NCBI RefSeq assembly: GCF_000308775.1
Contig: NZ_BAGJ01000272.1
Span: forward strand, 88,980-152,979
From: Nocardia testacea NBRC 100365
GTDB lineage: Bacteria; Actinomycetota; Actinomycetes; Mycobacteriales; Mycobacteriaceae
Length of the DNA: 64,000 bases
Direction: 5' to 3'
The stretch's first letter is position 1. Every line of letters begins with the position of its first letter. A model generated the notes under the pieces. It did not search any database. It was not told where the DNA came from and was given only the letters and a program-made list of their open reading frames with translations. The translations under genes were made by a program, and so were the position numbers. Below, in pieces: positions 7,645 to 15,534 of the stretch.

Positions 7645-8595
7645 TCACCGGGCGCGGCACGAATACCGCGCGGGCGGGCGGTTCCCTGGATTCGGTGGGC
7701 GGATCGGCCGGGTCCGGGGCGGGAAGTCGGCCAGCCCATGATCATGCATGATCGGTATGCCGTAGCGGTGCTCGAAGGCGGTCCGCAGTTCCGGGCCGGT
7801 GTGCGCACGACTGCAGATGGCGATTCGCACCGACGAACCGCGCGACCGATTCCCCGCGGACAGCTCGGACAGTTGCCGGAACACGGGCGGGTTCGCCGCG
7901 AAACAGGTGGCGCGGGCGGCCTCGATCCGGTCGAAGAAGGTCGCGGGATCGAACGGGCCGGCGATGGTGGTGCAACCACCGGCCAGCAGCGGCGCCAGAA
8001 CTCCCAGGGCGATGCCGTCGACATGGCACAGCGGCTGGATCGTCAGACTATGGTCGGCGCCGGTGAACGCGAAGATCTCGATGGCCAAACGGCACAGCGC
8101 GTTGAGGTTCATATGGTCGAGGACCGCGATCTCGGCATCGGCACCGCCTCGCTCGACATGGAGCAGCAGTGCCGGTGCGTCGTCGCCGACCCGCGCCGGT
8201 TCGGCAGTGTCGGGTTCGGCCGCGGTGAGCCTGTCGGCGGCGACAACGGCTCGGCCCGGATGGGCACGGGCGAATTCGGGCGCGGCGACCAGCACCCGGG
8301 TGTTCGCCCGGTCCATGCGGCGGCCGGCTTCGTCGGCGGGTAGCGCCGGGTCGAGGGGGACGACAGCGGCACCGACGCGCCACGCGGCGAAGAGCGTGAC
8401 GACGAAGGCGGCGGTGTCGGGTAGTACGACCGCGAGCACGTCGCCGGTCGATACACCGGCGGCGCGCAGTGAAGTAGTGGCCCGCCGCACGGCATCCACG
8501 AATGCGGCGTTGTCCAGTTCGATGTTGTCATCGGTGACTGCCGCGGCACCGGGAGCGATGACCGCACGGCAGTCCGGGAGTACTGCAAGGTTCAT
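7645..8595 (-). CDS. Degenerate, truncated AMP-binding (adenylate-forming) protein
   Basis: A 316-residue protein clearly related to the N-terminal domain of acyl-CoA synthetases. AAGVSTGDVLAVVLPDTAAFVVTLFAAWRVGAAVVPLDP and the later IQPLCHVDGIALGVLAPLLAGG are typical. The ATP-phosphate loop, normally TSGTTGxPKG, is replaced at about 149-163 by a sequence reading HVERGGADAEIAVLDH, with no SGTTG and no lysine. The A5 position reads HDHGLAD instead of YGxTE, and the protein then drifts into low-complexity sequence and stops, lacking the whole C-terminal domain. It is therefore either a non-catalytic adenylation-fold protein or an eroding gene with an open frame. Codon usage is still that of a coding sequence. 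It has no operon partner. Confidence 0.65.
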   Translation of the reverse strand: MNLAVLPDCRAVIAPGAAAVTDDNIELDNAAFVDAVRRATTSLRAAGVSTGDVLAVVLPDTAAFVVTLFAAWRVGAAVVPLDPALPADEAGRRMDRANTRVLVAAPEFARAHPGRAVVAADRLTAAEPDTAEPARVGDDAPALLLHVERGGADAEIAVLDHMNLNALCRLAIEIFAFTGADHSLTIQPLCHVDGIALGVLAPLLAGGCTTIAGPFDPATFFDRIEAARATCFAANPPVFRQLSELSAGNRSRGSSVRIAICSRAHTGPELRTAFEHRYGIPIMHDHGLADFPPRTRPIRPPNPGNRPPARYSCRAR

Positions 8596-8761
8596 TCACG
8601 ATCCTCGGGGCAGTGGTCCAGGTGTCGTGCGTCCACGGTAGGAATACCTGGTCGCCGGGTCGCCGTCGTGCGCCGATGAAGTCCGGGCCGGTCTTTGTCC
8701 CCGGAGAACAAGCGGATGGACACCTCGGGTGGGGAGACGGACCGGAGGTACGGTTGACGAT

Positions 8762-10048
8762 GTGACGACCGCACGTCACGACACCACCTACGCAGACCGC
8801 GTCATCGCGGCGACAGCCGCCCGGATGAACGAACGGGTGAGCCGGATCAGCGCGGCCATCCGCACCTACATCGAAGACGATATCGCCGATCTGCGACGTG
8901 ATCCGCACACCGGTGACCTGCTCTTCGAGAGCGTTGAAGCGAATATCGCCACCGTCCTGCACGCCCTGCGCTACGACCTCTCCGTCGCCGATATCCAGGC
9001 CGCGCCCGCCGTCGTGGACTACGCCAGACGACTGGCCCAGCAGGGCGTACCGGCGAACGCCCTGGCCCGCGCCTATCGGATAGGACAGCGCCGGCTGACC
9101 GAGATGGTGTTCGCCGAGCTGCACACGATGGAGATTCCGCTCGCCGAACGGATCAACGTGGTCGAACGCATGACCCCCACGCTCTTCGAATACATCGACC
9201 ACATCACCGAACAGGTGCTCGAGATCTACGACGACGAGCGCGAACAATGGCTGGAAAGCCAGAACAACATCCGCGCCGTACGCGCGCGGGAGGTGCTGGG
9301 CAGTCGTCAGGCCATCGATGTCGACGCGGTCACCGAGGCGATCCGCTATCCGCTGCGCTGGTACCACCTGGCCCTCGTGCTGTGGTGCCCCGACGGTGAG
9401 ATCGACAGCGACGCGGTCCCGAACCTGCAGCGGTTCGTCCGGGAACTGGCCGACGCCCTCGACGTCGCGGCGAACCCGCTGGTCATCGCCGCCGACCGGA
9501 TCAGCGTCTGGGCGTGGCTCCCCTACCGGTCCGAACGAGCGGATCTGGTGGCCGCGGTGCGGAAATACGTGTCCACCCGCCGCGACGCCCCGGATATCGC
9601 GGTCGGCACCCTCGCCGCCGGGGTGGACGGCTTCCGCCGCTCCCACCGCGGCGCGCAACGCGCCTGCTCGGTCGCCTCGGCATACGGGCAACCCCCGCCG
9701 AGCGTGGTCGCCGCCGACGATCCCGGACTGACGACCGCGGCACTGCTCGGCAGCGTCGTGGACGAGGCCCGCGGCTGGGTGCGCGAAGTTCTCGGCGACC
9801 TGGCCGGCGACACCGACAACGACGCGCGCCTGCGCGAGACGTTGCGGGTGTTCCTGCGCACCGGATCCAGTTACAAGGCCGCCGCCGCCGAGCTGAACCT
9901 GCATTCCAACTCCGTCAAATACCGGGTCGGACGCGCCATCGCGCGCCGGGGCCGGTCGATCGGCGCCGACCGGCTCGACGTCGAGCTGGCCCTGCTGGTG
10001 TGCCACTGGTACGGCCCGCCGGTCCTCCGTCCGGAGCCGGGCCGATAG
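8762..10048 (+). CDS. PucR-family transcriptional regulator
   Basis: A 428-residue regulator with a long helical/GGDEF-like sensory region. The C-terminal PucR helix-turn-helix is at about 370-405 (FLRTGSSYKAAAAELNLHSNSVKYRVGRA), followed by the characteristic LDVELALLVCHW ending. Such proteins control purine, amino-acid or aromatic catabolism in actinobacteria. The frame opens at 8729, but GTG 8762 is favoured: GGAGG lies at 8744-8748 and the upstream codons are atypical. It is divergent from the degenerate AMP-binding gene and convergent with the rubredoxin genes, so its target is not evident from position. Confidence 0.88.
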   Translation: MTTARHDTTYADRVIAATAARMNERVSRISAAIRTYIEDDIADLRRDPHTGDLLFESVEANIATVLHALRYDLSVADIQAAPAVVDYARRLAQQGVPANALARAYRIGQRRLTEMVFAELHTMEIPLAERINVVERMTPTLFEYIDHITEQVLEIYDDEREQWLESQNNIRAVRAREVLGSRQAIDVDAVTEAIRYPLRWYHLALVLWCPDGEIDSDAVPNLQRFVRELADALDVAANPLVIAADRISVWAWLPYRSERADLVAAVRKYVSTRRDAPDIAVGTLAAGVDGFRRSHRGAQRACSVASAYGQPPPSVVAADDPGLTTAALLGSVVDEARGWVREVLGDLAGDTDNDARLRETLRVFLRTGSSYKAAAAELNLHSNSVKYRVGRAIARRGRSIGADRLDVELALLVCHWYGPPVLRPEPGR

Positions 10049-10061
10049 GCCCCGAATCGGC

Positions 10062-10247
10062 TCAGGTGCGGTCGACCTCGACCATGAAGAAATCGGCTTT
10101 CGCCGCGCCGCAGTCGGGGCACGACCAGTCGTCGGGAATATCGTCCCACCGGGTGCCGGGCGCGATACCGTCCTCGGGCCAGCCGAGCGCTTCGTCGTAT
10201 TCGAAACCGCATTGCACGCACTGGAACACTTTGTAGCCGGTGGTCAT
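10062..10247 (-). CDS. rubB: Rubredoxin (second copy of alkane hydroxylase cluster)
   Basis: A 61-residue rubredoxin that passes electrons from rubredoxin reductase to AlkB. The two CxxC knuckles that bind one iron are FQCVQCGFEYDE and WSCPDCGAAK, with the usual GIAPGTRWDDIPDDW linker. It is the last gene of the alkB-rubredoxin-rubredoxin operon. Its ATG lies one base past the stop of the preceding rubredoxin, so translation is probably coupled. The order and spacing match actinobacterial alkB clusters, where the second rubredoxin is usually the competent electron donor. No rubredoxin reductase gene is present here. Confidence 0.93.
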   Translation of the reverse strand: MTTGYKVFQCVQCGFEYDEALGWPEDGIAPGTRWDDIPDDWSCPDCGAAKADFFMVEVDRT

Positions 10248-10248
10248 C

Positions 10249-10428
10249 TCACTGTCCTCTCGTCGGGCCGGCCGGTTCGAAATCGATCTTTTCCCGCACG
10301 CCGCAGTCCGGGCAGCACCAGTCGTCGGGAACCGCCGACCACGGAGTACCCGCGGGGAAGCCTTCGCGTGGCGCGCCGGTGGTCTCGTCGTAGCGGTAGT
10401 CGCACACCGGGCAACGGAAGACGGCCAT
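10249..10428 (-). CDS. rubA: Rubredoxin (first copy of alkane hydroxylase cluster)
   Basis: A 59-residue rubredoxin: MAVFRCPVCDYRYDE at the N-terminus carries the first CxxC, DDWCCPDCGVREK the second. It differs from the second copy by an extra cysteine before the second knuckle (WCCPDC) and by an arginine-containing linker (TGAPREGF), as often seen for the first of two tandem rubredoxins. The ATG at 10428 overlaps the alkB stop in an ATGA arrangement, and its stop is one base from the next start. All three genes therefore form one tightly coupled operon. Confidence 0.92.
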   Translation of the reverse strand: MAVFRCPVCDYRYDETTGAPREGFPAGTPWSAVPDDWCCPDCGVREKIDFEPAGPTRGQ

Positions 10429-11651
10429 CAGCCCGCGACCCCGTACCGGGCGAGCACGCGGTCCCGCTTGCTCGGCTGGATGTTCACCCGGGTGATATCA
10501 CCCCGGTAGTGGGCCAGAACGCGATGATCCATCACTTTCCGCCACAGCGGCGGGACATAGGCCAGAGTGATCATGCTCGCGTAACCGGCGGGCAGTTCGG
10601 GTGCGCCGTCCATACTGCGCAGGGTCTGGTAGCGCCGGGTGGGCGCGGCGTGATGGTCGCTGTGCCGCTGCAGGTGGAAAAGGAAGATATTGGTGACGAG
10701 GTGATCGGAGTTCCAGCTGTGTTCCGGCGTGCACCGGACGTATCGGCCGGATTCGGTGCGCTGCCGGAGCAGGCCGTAGTGCTCGAGGTAGTTCACCGTT
10801 TCCAGTAGCGAGAATCCGTACACGGCCTGCAGCAGCAGGAATGGCAGCACACCCGGACCGAACAGCGCGACCAGGGCGCCCCACAGCACCACGGACATCG
10901 CCCAGGCATTGAGCACATCGTTGCGAACTGTCCACGGGCTTTTGCCCATACGCCGCAACCGTGTGCGCTCCAGCGCCCACGCCGACCGCAGACCGCCCGC
11001 GACGCTGCGCGGCAGGAAGGTCCAGAAGGATTCGGCGAACCGGGCGCTGGCCGGGTCTTCCGGTGTGGCGACGCGGACGTGATGTCCGCGGTTGTGCTCG
11101 ATGTAGAAATGCCCGTAACCGGTCTGCGCCAGCGTGATCTTGGACAGCCACCGTTCGAGATCGTCCTTCTTGTGGCCGAGTTCGTGGGCGGTGTTGATAC
11201 CCACACCACCCATGACCCCTACGGTGAACGCCACCCCGATCTTCGACCACAGCCCGAGCCCGCCCTCGATGCCCAGCCAGGACAGGTCCGGCGCGGTCCA
11301 CAGGTAGGCGGCGAACACGAGGCTCGCCAGCTGGAACGGGATGAAGGCGTAGACGCACCAGCGGTAGTAGCGATCGCGCTCCAGGTGCTCCATCACCTCC
11401 TCGGGCGGGTTCTGACCGTCCGGCCCGAAGAACCGGTCCAGGACCGGTAGCAGCACATAGACCAGCAGCGGGCCGATCCACCACCACACCGCCGCCGCCG
11501 GCTCCCACCCCAGCCGGTGGCACGCCCACACCAGCACCGCGGCCAGGCCGAGCGAGGTGGGTGCCACCAGCCCGAACAACCACAGGTACCGCTTCCGGTC
11601 ACGCCACTGCGGCGCGACCGCGCCGCGCGACCTCTGCTCGGACGTCGTCAT
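10428..11651 (-). CDS. alkB: Alkane 1-monooxygenase
   Basis: A 407-residue integral-membrane non-haem di-iron hydroxylase that oxidises the terminal methyl of n-alkanes to 1-alkanols using O2 and rubredoxin electrons. All histidine boxes are present: HELGHK (about 156-161), EHNRGHH (about 185-191), NYLEHYG (about 287-293) and LQRHSDHH (about 327-334). Several hydrophobic helices lie in the first 150 residues and around 250-285. The frame is open to a GTG at 11666, but the ATG at 11651 has GAGGAGG six bases upstream and gives MTTSEQR, the better start. It overlaps the first rubredoxin by ATGA. A consensus-like promoter and a palindromic operator lie 100-140 bp upstream, facing the divergent TetR gene. 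Confidence 0.96.
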   Translation of the reverse strand: MTTSEQRSRGAVAPQWRDRKRYLWLFGLVAPTSLGLAAVLVWACHRLGWEPAAAVWWWIGPLLVYVLLPVLDRFFGPDGQNPPEEVMEHLERDRYYRWCVYAFIPFQLASLVFAAYLWTAPDLSWLGIEGGLGLWSKIGVAFTVGVMGGVGINTAHELGHKKDDLERWLSKITLAQTGYGHFYIEHNRGHHVRVATPEDPASARFAESFWTFLPRSVAGGLRSAWALERTRLRRMGKSPWTVRNDVLNAWAMSVVLWGALVALFGPGVLPFLLLQAVYGFSLLETVNYLEHYGLLRQRTESGRYVRCTPEHSWNSDHLVTNIFLFHLQRHSDHHAAPTRRYQTLRSMDGAPELPAGYASMITLAYVPPLWRKVMDHRVLAHYRGDITRVNIQPSKRDRVLARYGVAG

Positions 11652-11753
11652 CGTCGCCCTCCTCACTTCCGTGCGGCCGCCGCTGGGCGACGGGCGCTGT
11701 GGTCGGTGCCGGGGCGCATCCCACCGGCGCCGACCTTTTACACTTTTTCAATT

Positions 11754-11791
11754 TGTGTATTAATTACATACACATGGTCTGCAACTGTCAA
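11754..11791 (-). promoter_or_regulatory. alkB promoter with embedded TetR-type operator
   Basis: In the AT-rich gap between alkB and the tetR gene, a perfect inverted repeat TGTGTAT (11754-11760), 7-bp spacer, ATACACA (11768-11774) is present. On the minus strand, TTGACA (11791-11786), a 17-base spacer and TGTAAT (11768-11763) form a near-consensus promoter whose -10 lies inside the palindrome. A regulator bound there would block alkB. On the plus strand, TTTACA (11737-11742) lies 17 bp from TTAATT (11760-11765), a candidate tetR promoter under the same operator. Confidence 0.65.
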
Positions 11792-11829
11792 TAGAGGAGC
11801 AGACGCGCAGATAATGTAAGGTGATTGCC

Positions 11830-12435
11830 GTGGCTGACGCGCCGAACTTCCAGAACGAGATGCGCCGAATACTGCGGGAGCGGGTGATCGCCACCGCACG
11901 CGAGCTGGTCTGCACCGAGGGGTGGGGCGCGGTCAACATGTCCCGGGTGGCCAAGGAGGTCGGCGTGAGCCGCCCCGTGCTCTACAAGGAGATCGGCTCC
12001 AAACAGGATCTGGCCGAGGTCGTGATCGCGGCCGAACTCGACTCCTTCCTCGCCGGCGTCACCGAGACCGTCACCGCCGAATCCGGCGACCTCCTCGCCG
12101 GAATCACCGCCGCCGCCGAGTACACCCTGCGCACCGCGGCCGACAACACCCTGCTCAAGGCCGTACTGGCCGGCCGTTCCGGAGCCGACACCACCCTGCT
12201 CCCCACCTTGATGACCGAACCCGAACCCGTACTGGGCCGGGCCACCGCCGCATTCACCGCCATCCTGCGCGCCCGGTACCGCCTCGACGCGTTCAGCGAG
12301 GCCGAGATCGGCACCCGGGTCGAAGCGGTGGTACGCCTCGCGCTGAGTCACCTTTTCCAGCCCGCGGGCACCATCGACCACGCCGTCGCCCAGATAGCCC
12401 TGGTCGCGGGGCCGCTGTTCCACCGCGAATCCTAG
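11830..12435 (+). CDS. TetR-family regulator, likely repressor of the alkB operon
   Basis: A 201-residue TetR protein. The N-terminal HTH covers about residues 15-60: ERVIATARELVCTEGWGAVNMSRVAKEVGVSRPVLYKEIGSKQDL. A helical ligand domain follows. GTG at 11821 opens the frame, but GTG 11830 (VADAPNF) has AAGG at the right distance. It is divergent from alkB, and the gap holds a perfect 7-7-7 palindrome overlapping the alkB -10. In related actinobacteria a TetR protein next to alkB-rubredoxin genes represses them and is released by fatty-acid or alkane-derived ligands. I infer the same here. Confidence 0.88.
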   Translation: MADAPNFQNEMRRILRERVIATARELVCTEGWGAVNMSRVAKEVGVSRPVLYKEIGSKQDLAEVVIAAELDSFLAGVTETVTAESGDLLAGITAAAEYTLRTAADNTLLKAVLAGRSGADTTLLPTLMTEPEPVLGRATAAFTAILRARYRLDAFSEAEIGTRVEAVVRLALSHLFQPAGTIDHAVAQIALVAGPLFHRES

Positions 12436-12629
12436 AAGCGGAGCCGACCGTACCCGTTGTCCCGACCCGGGGATCGCGTCGGCGACTACGGCCACCGGGG
12501 TGCACCGGAGGGCGGGCTTCACGTCACAAACAGGTATACCCCGGGTCATTCGACCGTGATGGAGACCACCCCCCGCCGAGCACGCTGGAGAAATCCGTCG
12601 ACCCCCTCCGCGAAGGTTCAGGTCTCTCC

Positions 12630-13085
12630 ATGTACCCCTCTGCTCCGAAACACACCGGCACCGGCGGTGACGCGGGTGCTCCGCTCCTGGAAGACACATT
12701 GCTGATCCGCAGATGCGCACGGTGCGACAGGCTGTACGCACCGCTGACCGTCGACTGCGCGTCGTGCGCGGCCGACAGCCTGGAGTGGGTCCCATCCAGC
12801 GGCGCCGGGTCGATTCTGTCGTGGCGGGTGGTGGACCGGGGCGTCATCGGCGGGCGCGGGGAGACCATGCCCCTGACGGTCGCCGTGGTCGAACTCGACG
12901 AAGGCCCGTGGGTCTACACCTCGATCGAAGGCAATATTCCGCTGGTCGCCGCGGGTCCGGTGCGGGTGCGCTTCCGGCCGCGGCCCCGCGACGGCAGGTT
13001 CCCGGTCTTCACGGTCGACACCGAGACCGGCACCCCCGGCCCCCGCGCCGCCGACCGCTCCGGAGGCGAACATGCCCGCACCTGA
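12630..13085 (+). CDS. Zn-ribbon/OB-fold protein (DUF35-type, acyl-CoA associated)
   Basis: A 151-residue protein with an N-terminal zinc ribbon (IRRCARCDRLYAP ... DCASCAADSLEWVP; four cysteines in two CxxC pairs) followed by an OB-fold (GSILSWRVVDRG ... VAVVELDEGPWVYTSIEG). This layout belongs to the DUF35/OB-fold group, which usually forms complexes with thiolases or acetoacetyl-CoA synthases in lipid or steroid catabolism, but no thiolase is nearby. The frame is open far upstream, but that part is a shadow of the tetR gene. The first ATG after it, at 12630, gives the expected N-terminus. The next gene overlaps its end by 14 bp. Confidence 0.82.
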   Translation: MYPSAPKHTGTGGDAGAPLLEDTLLIRRCARCDRLYAPLTVDCASCAADSLEWVPSSGAGSILSWRVVDRGVIGGRGETMPLTVAVVELDEGPWVYTSIEGNIPLVAAGPVRVRFRPRPRDGRFPVFTVDTETGTPGPRAADRSGGEHART

Positions 13086-13449
13086 CCGGCCGCACCCCGA
13101 CTTCTCCGGCGCCACCACATGGGTCCGGACCGCACTACGGCAGTGCGCGGCCCTGGATGCCGCGAAGTCCTTGCTTCCGGGGACGAAGCCGATGCTCGTC
13201 TTCGCGATCCGCTGGGCTCCGTTCGGCGGCGCCACCGCCGAGGAACTCTTCCTGAATTTCGGAGTCACCCGGCAGCAGTTCCTGCGTATGACCTGTGCGG
13301 CGCTGGCTCCGCGACGGTCCGACGATCCGCGAACGTCTCAGCTGAAACAGCACCTGCTGATGTTGCTGACCCAGGCCTGGCGACCGGACCGCGACACGGA
13401 TTCGACTCCGGTGCCCGCCAGGCCGCACGGAAGCGATCACGCGTCGTGA
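13072..13449 (+). CDS. Hypothetical protein, DUF3263-like
   Basis: A 125-residue protein starting inside the last codons of the OB-fold gene (14-bp overlap), so it is probably co-translated with it. The central part, PMLVFAIRWAPFGGATAEELFLNFGVTRQQFLRMTCAAL, resembles the DUF3263 helical domain (FERxWWxxxGxKExAIxxxFxMSxTRYYQxLN), a short actinobacterial helix-turn-helix-like family of unknown role. There is no signal peptide or transmembrane helix. The C-terminus is disordered and polar. The family assignment is by eye and tentative. The operon partner suggests a link to acyl-CoA metabolism but does not prove one. Confidence 0.65.
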   Translation: MPAPDRPHPDFSGATTWVRTALRQCAALDAAKSLLPGTKPMLVFAIRWAPFGGATAEELFLNFGVTRQQFLRMTCAALAPRRSDDPRTSQLKQHLLMLLTQAWRPDRDTDSTPVPARPHGSDHAS

Positions 13450-13490
13450 ACCCGGCCCCCGTCCCGCGACGCAGCGGGCACATCGGGGGA

Positions 13491-14345
13491 TCACTCGCCG
13501 GACCGGGACGGCGTGTGGGCCGCGAAGAACGCGTCCGCGACACCGCGCAGGACGGTGACCGGGTCGTCGCCGAGCGGGTACACGCCCACCTGGTTCGCCC
13601 CGGCCTCCAAATGCGCGGTGAGGCGCGCCGCGACGGTGGCGGCGTCTCCGTGCGCGGTCAGCGCGTCGATCAGCGCGTCACTGCCGGAGCCGGCCAGGTC
13701 CTGGTCGGTGTAGCCGAGCCGGCGCAGGTTGGCGGCGTAGTTGGCGACCCGCAGCGCCTGTCCCGGCGGCCCGGATCGCGCGGTCGCCCGGGCCCGCTCG
13801 ATATCGTCGTCCAGCACCGCGAAATGTCCGGGTAGCAGCATACGGCCGGCACCGAGGATCGCCCGGGCACCACGTGTATGAACCGGCGGAACCAGGCAGG
13901 GGACGGTGCCCGCGGTGCGATCGCGGGCCAGTCGCAGCATTCGGGGGCCCAGCGCGGCCAGGACGATCCGATCGGCGGGTACCCCCGTACTGTTCAATAC
14001 GTCCAGGTAGGACACGAGTGTGTCGTAGGGCGCGGTGTAGCCGGTGTCGACCTCGCGGTGGCCGATGCCCACGCCGAGCAGAAATCTGCCCGGGTGCGCC
14101 GCTTCGATACGGTGATAGGAGGCGGCGACCGTCACCGGGTCGGCGGTCCACACGTTCACCACGCTCGTCGCGACCCGCAGCCGAGTGGTGGCGTCGAGCA
14201 GTCGCTGAACCGGCAGCAGGTCCGCGGGCGGTGACGCGTCCAGCCACAGGGTGCCGTAGCCGGCCTCCTCCACCACCCGGGCAGCCTCCGGACTCACCTC
14301 GTGTTCCCGTAGATGCGCGCCGAGGAGCCCCATTTCGATTGTCAT
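13491..14345 (-). CDS. LLM-class (probably F420-dependent) oxidoreductase
   Basis: A 284-residue TIM-barrel protein of the luciferase-like family. Typical elements are the N-terminal strand MGLLGAHL, the helix EEAGYGTLWLDAS, the strand-loop TRLRVATSVVNVW, and HPGRFLLGVGIGHRE. The protein ends with EAGANQVGVYPLGDDPVTVLRGVADAF, the F420-type LLM ending. It may use F420H2 or FMNH2, and the substrate is unknown. It is divergent from a LysR gene 112 bp away. The shared gap holds a long palindrome with a T-N11-A core, so this enzyme is very likely the LysR target. Confidence 0.85.
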   Translation of the reverse strand: MTIEMGLLGAHLREHEVSPEAARVVEEAGYGTLWLDASPPADLLPVQRLLDATTRLRVATSVVNVWTADPVTVAASYHRIEAAHPGRFLLGVGIGHREVDTGYTAPYDTLVSYLDVLNSTGVPADRIVLAALGPRMLRLARDRTAGTVPCLVPPVHTRGARAILGAGRMLLPGHFAVLDDDIERARATARSGPPGQALRVANYAANLRRLGYTDQDLAGSGSDALIDALTAHGDAATVAARLTAHLEAGANQVGVYPLGDDPVTVLRGVADAFFAAHTPSRSGE

Positions 14346-14393
14346 ACGACGACTTCAGCAGCCGGGCGGGGTCCGCGGCCAGACCGGGATCGC

Positions 14394-14428
14394 ACGCGCA
14401 GCGATAAGCTTTGCTTATCGTTGCGCGC
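14394..14428. promoter_or_regulatory. LysR-type operator palindrome between LLM and lysR genes
   Basis: A near-perfect palindrome: CGATAAGC (14402-14409), TTT, GCTTATCG (14413-14420). It extends outwards through CGCGCA / TGCGCG, with a single mismatch pair at 14401/14421. The core ATAAGC-TTT-GCTTAT contains T-N11-A (T14405, A14417), the LysR-family binding pattern. It lies 50 bp from the LLM start and 30 bp from the lysR start. Confidence 0.7.
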
Positions 14429-14457
14429 GGACGACGCGATTCCGGCGGGAGGATGGC

Positions 14458-15360
14458 ATGGAACTGCGAGCGTTGCGGTATTTCGTGACCGTGGCCGAGG
14501 AACTGCACTTCGGCCGGGCGGCCGAGCGGCTGCACATCGCCCAGCCCGCGGTCAGCCAGCAGATCGCCGGTTTGGAGCGGGAACTGGGGGTCCGGTTACT
14601 CGATCGTTCCTCGCGCCGGGTCCGGCTCACCGCGGCGGGCGCGCGCGTACTCGACGCCGCACGGACAGCGCTCGCGGCCGCCGAACACGTCCGTCTCGCC
14701 GCCGAACCGCCCGCCGGTACCCTCCGCATGGGTGCGGCCGCCGGGCTCACCGCCCGGCTGGAACACGGAATCGACGCGTTGCGCGGTAACGGTTCACCGT
14801 TCGATGTGGTCCTGGTCGACCTGCCCCTCACCGCCCGCCTCAATGCCCTGCGCCGCGGCGAACTGGATCTGGTGCTGACCCGTGGTGAACCCGCCGAACC
14901 CGGGATCGAGGCGATCCCGACCTGGACCGAACCACTCCTGGCGATCGTGTCCGCCCGGCACCCACTCGCCGGCCGCGCCACCCTCGGCCCGTCCGACCTG
15001 ATCGGCACCGCATTGCGAATGCCCTCGCGACGGCACGATCGGCACCTGCACGACGCGGTCGCGGCCGCGATGCGCGGCACGGGAATCCGGTTCGAGCCGG
15101 GACGTCCGGCGGGCGCGGCGCGCGACACCGTGGTCGAGATCGGCTCGGATCCACACAGCTGGACGGTGCTGCCCGCCGATCAGATCACCGAGATCGGCGC
15201 CACCCGGGTGGCGGCGATACCGTTCGATCCGCCCCTGACGATCACCGGGACCGTCCTCGTGCCCGAGCACGGTCCCGGGCATGCCGCGCGGTGTGCCGCG
15301 TTCGCGTTCGCGGGCGCGCCGGCCGATGCGGCACCCGCGGAACACGCACGCCCCCATTGA
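14458..15360 (+). CDS. LysR-family transcriptional regulator
   Basis: A 300-residue LysR regulator. The N-terminal winged HTH is textbook: MELRALRYFVTVAEELHFGRAAERLHIAQPAVSQQIAGLERELGVRLLDR spans about residues 1-50. A periplasmic-binding-like effector domain follows. The ATG at 14458 follows GGGAGGATGGC. It is divergent from the LLM oxidoreductase, and a palindrome with a T-N11-A core fills the gap, the classic arrangement for activation of the divergent gene with autoregulation. The inducer is unknown. Confidence 0.92.
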   Translation: MELRALRYFVTVAEELHFGRAAERLHIAQPAVSQQIAGLERELGVRLLDRSSRRVRLTAAGARVLDAARTALAAAEHVRLAAEPPAGTLRMGAAAGLTARLEHGIDALRGNGSPFDVVLVDLPLTARLNALRRGELDLVLTRGEPAEPGIEAIPTWTEPLLAIVSARHPLAGRATLGPSDLIGTALRMPSRRHDRHLHDAVAAAMRGTGIRFEPGRPAGAARDTVVEIGSDPHSWTVLPADQITEIGATRVAAIPFDPPLTITGTVLVPEHGPGHAARCAAFAFAGAPADAAPAEHARPH

Positions 15361-15534
15361 ATTCAGCGACAACGTAATCCCCGGTGAGCGCACAAGCGGC
15401 GGACGGATCGCAACGACATCGGAGGCCGGAAGTCGGTGGCGCTGACGTATCCGGCCGGCTCGCTGGGCTAGGTTGGGCTGCGGCCACCGGACTCCGCTCG
15501 GACGGCCGTCGACCAACGCTCACGAGGAGTTCTC

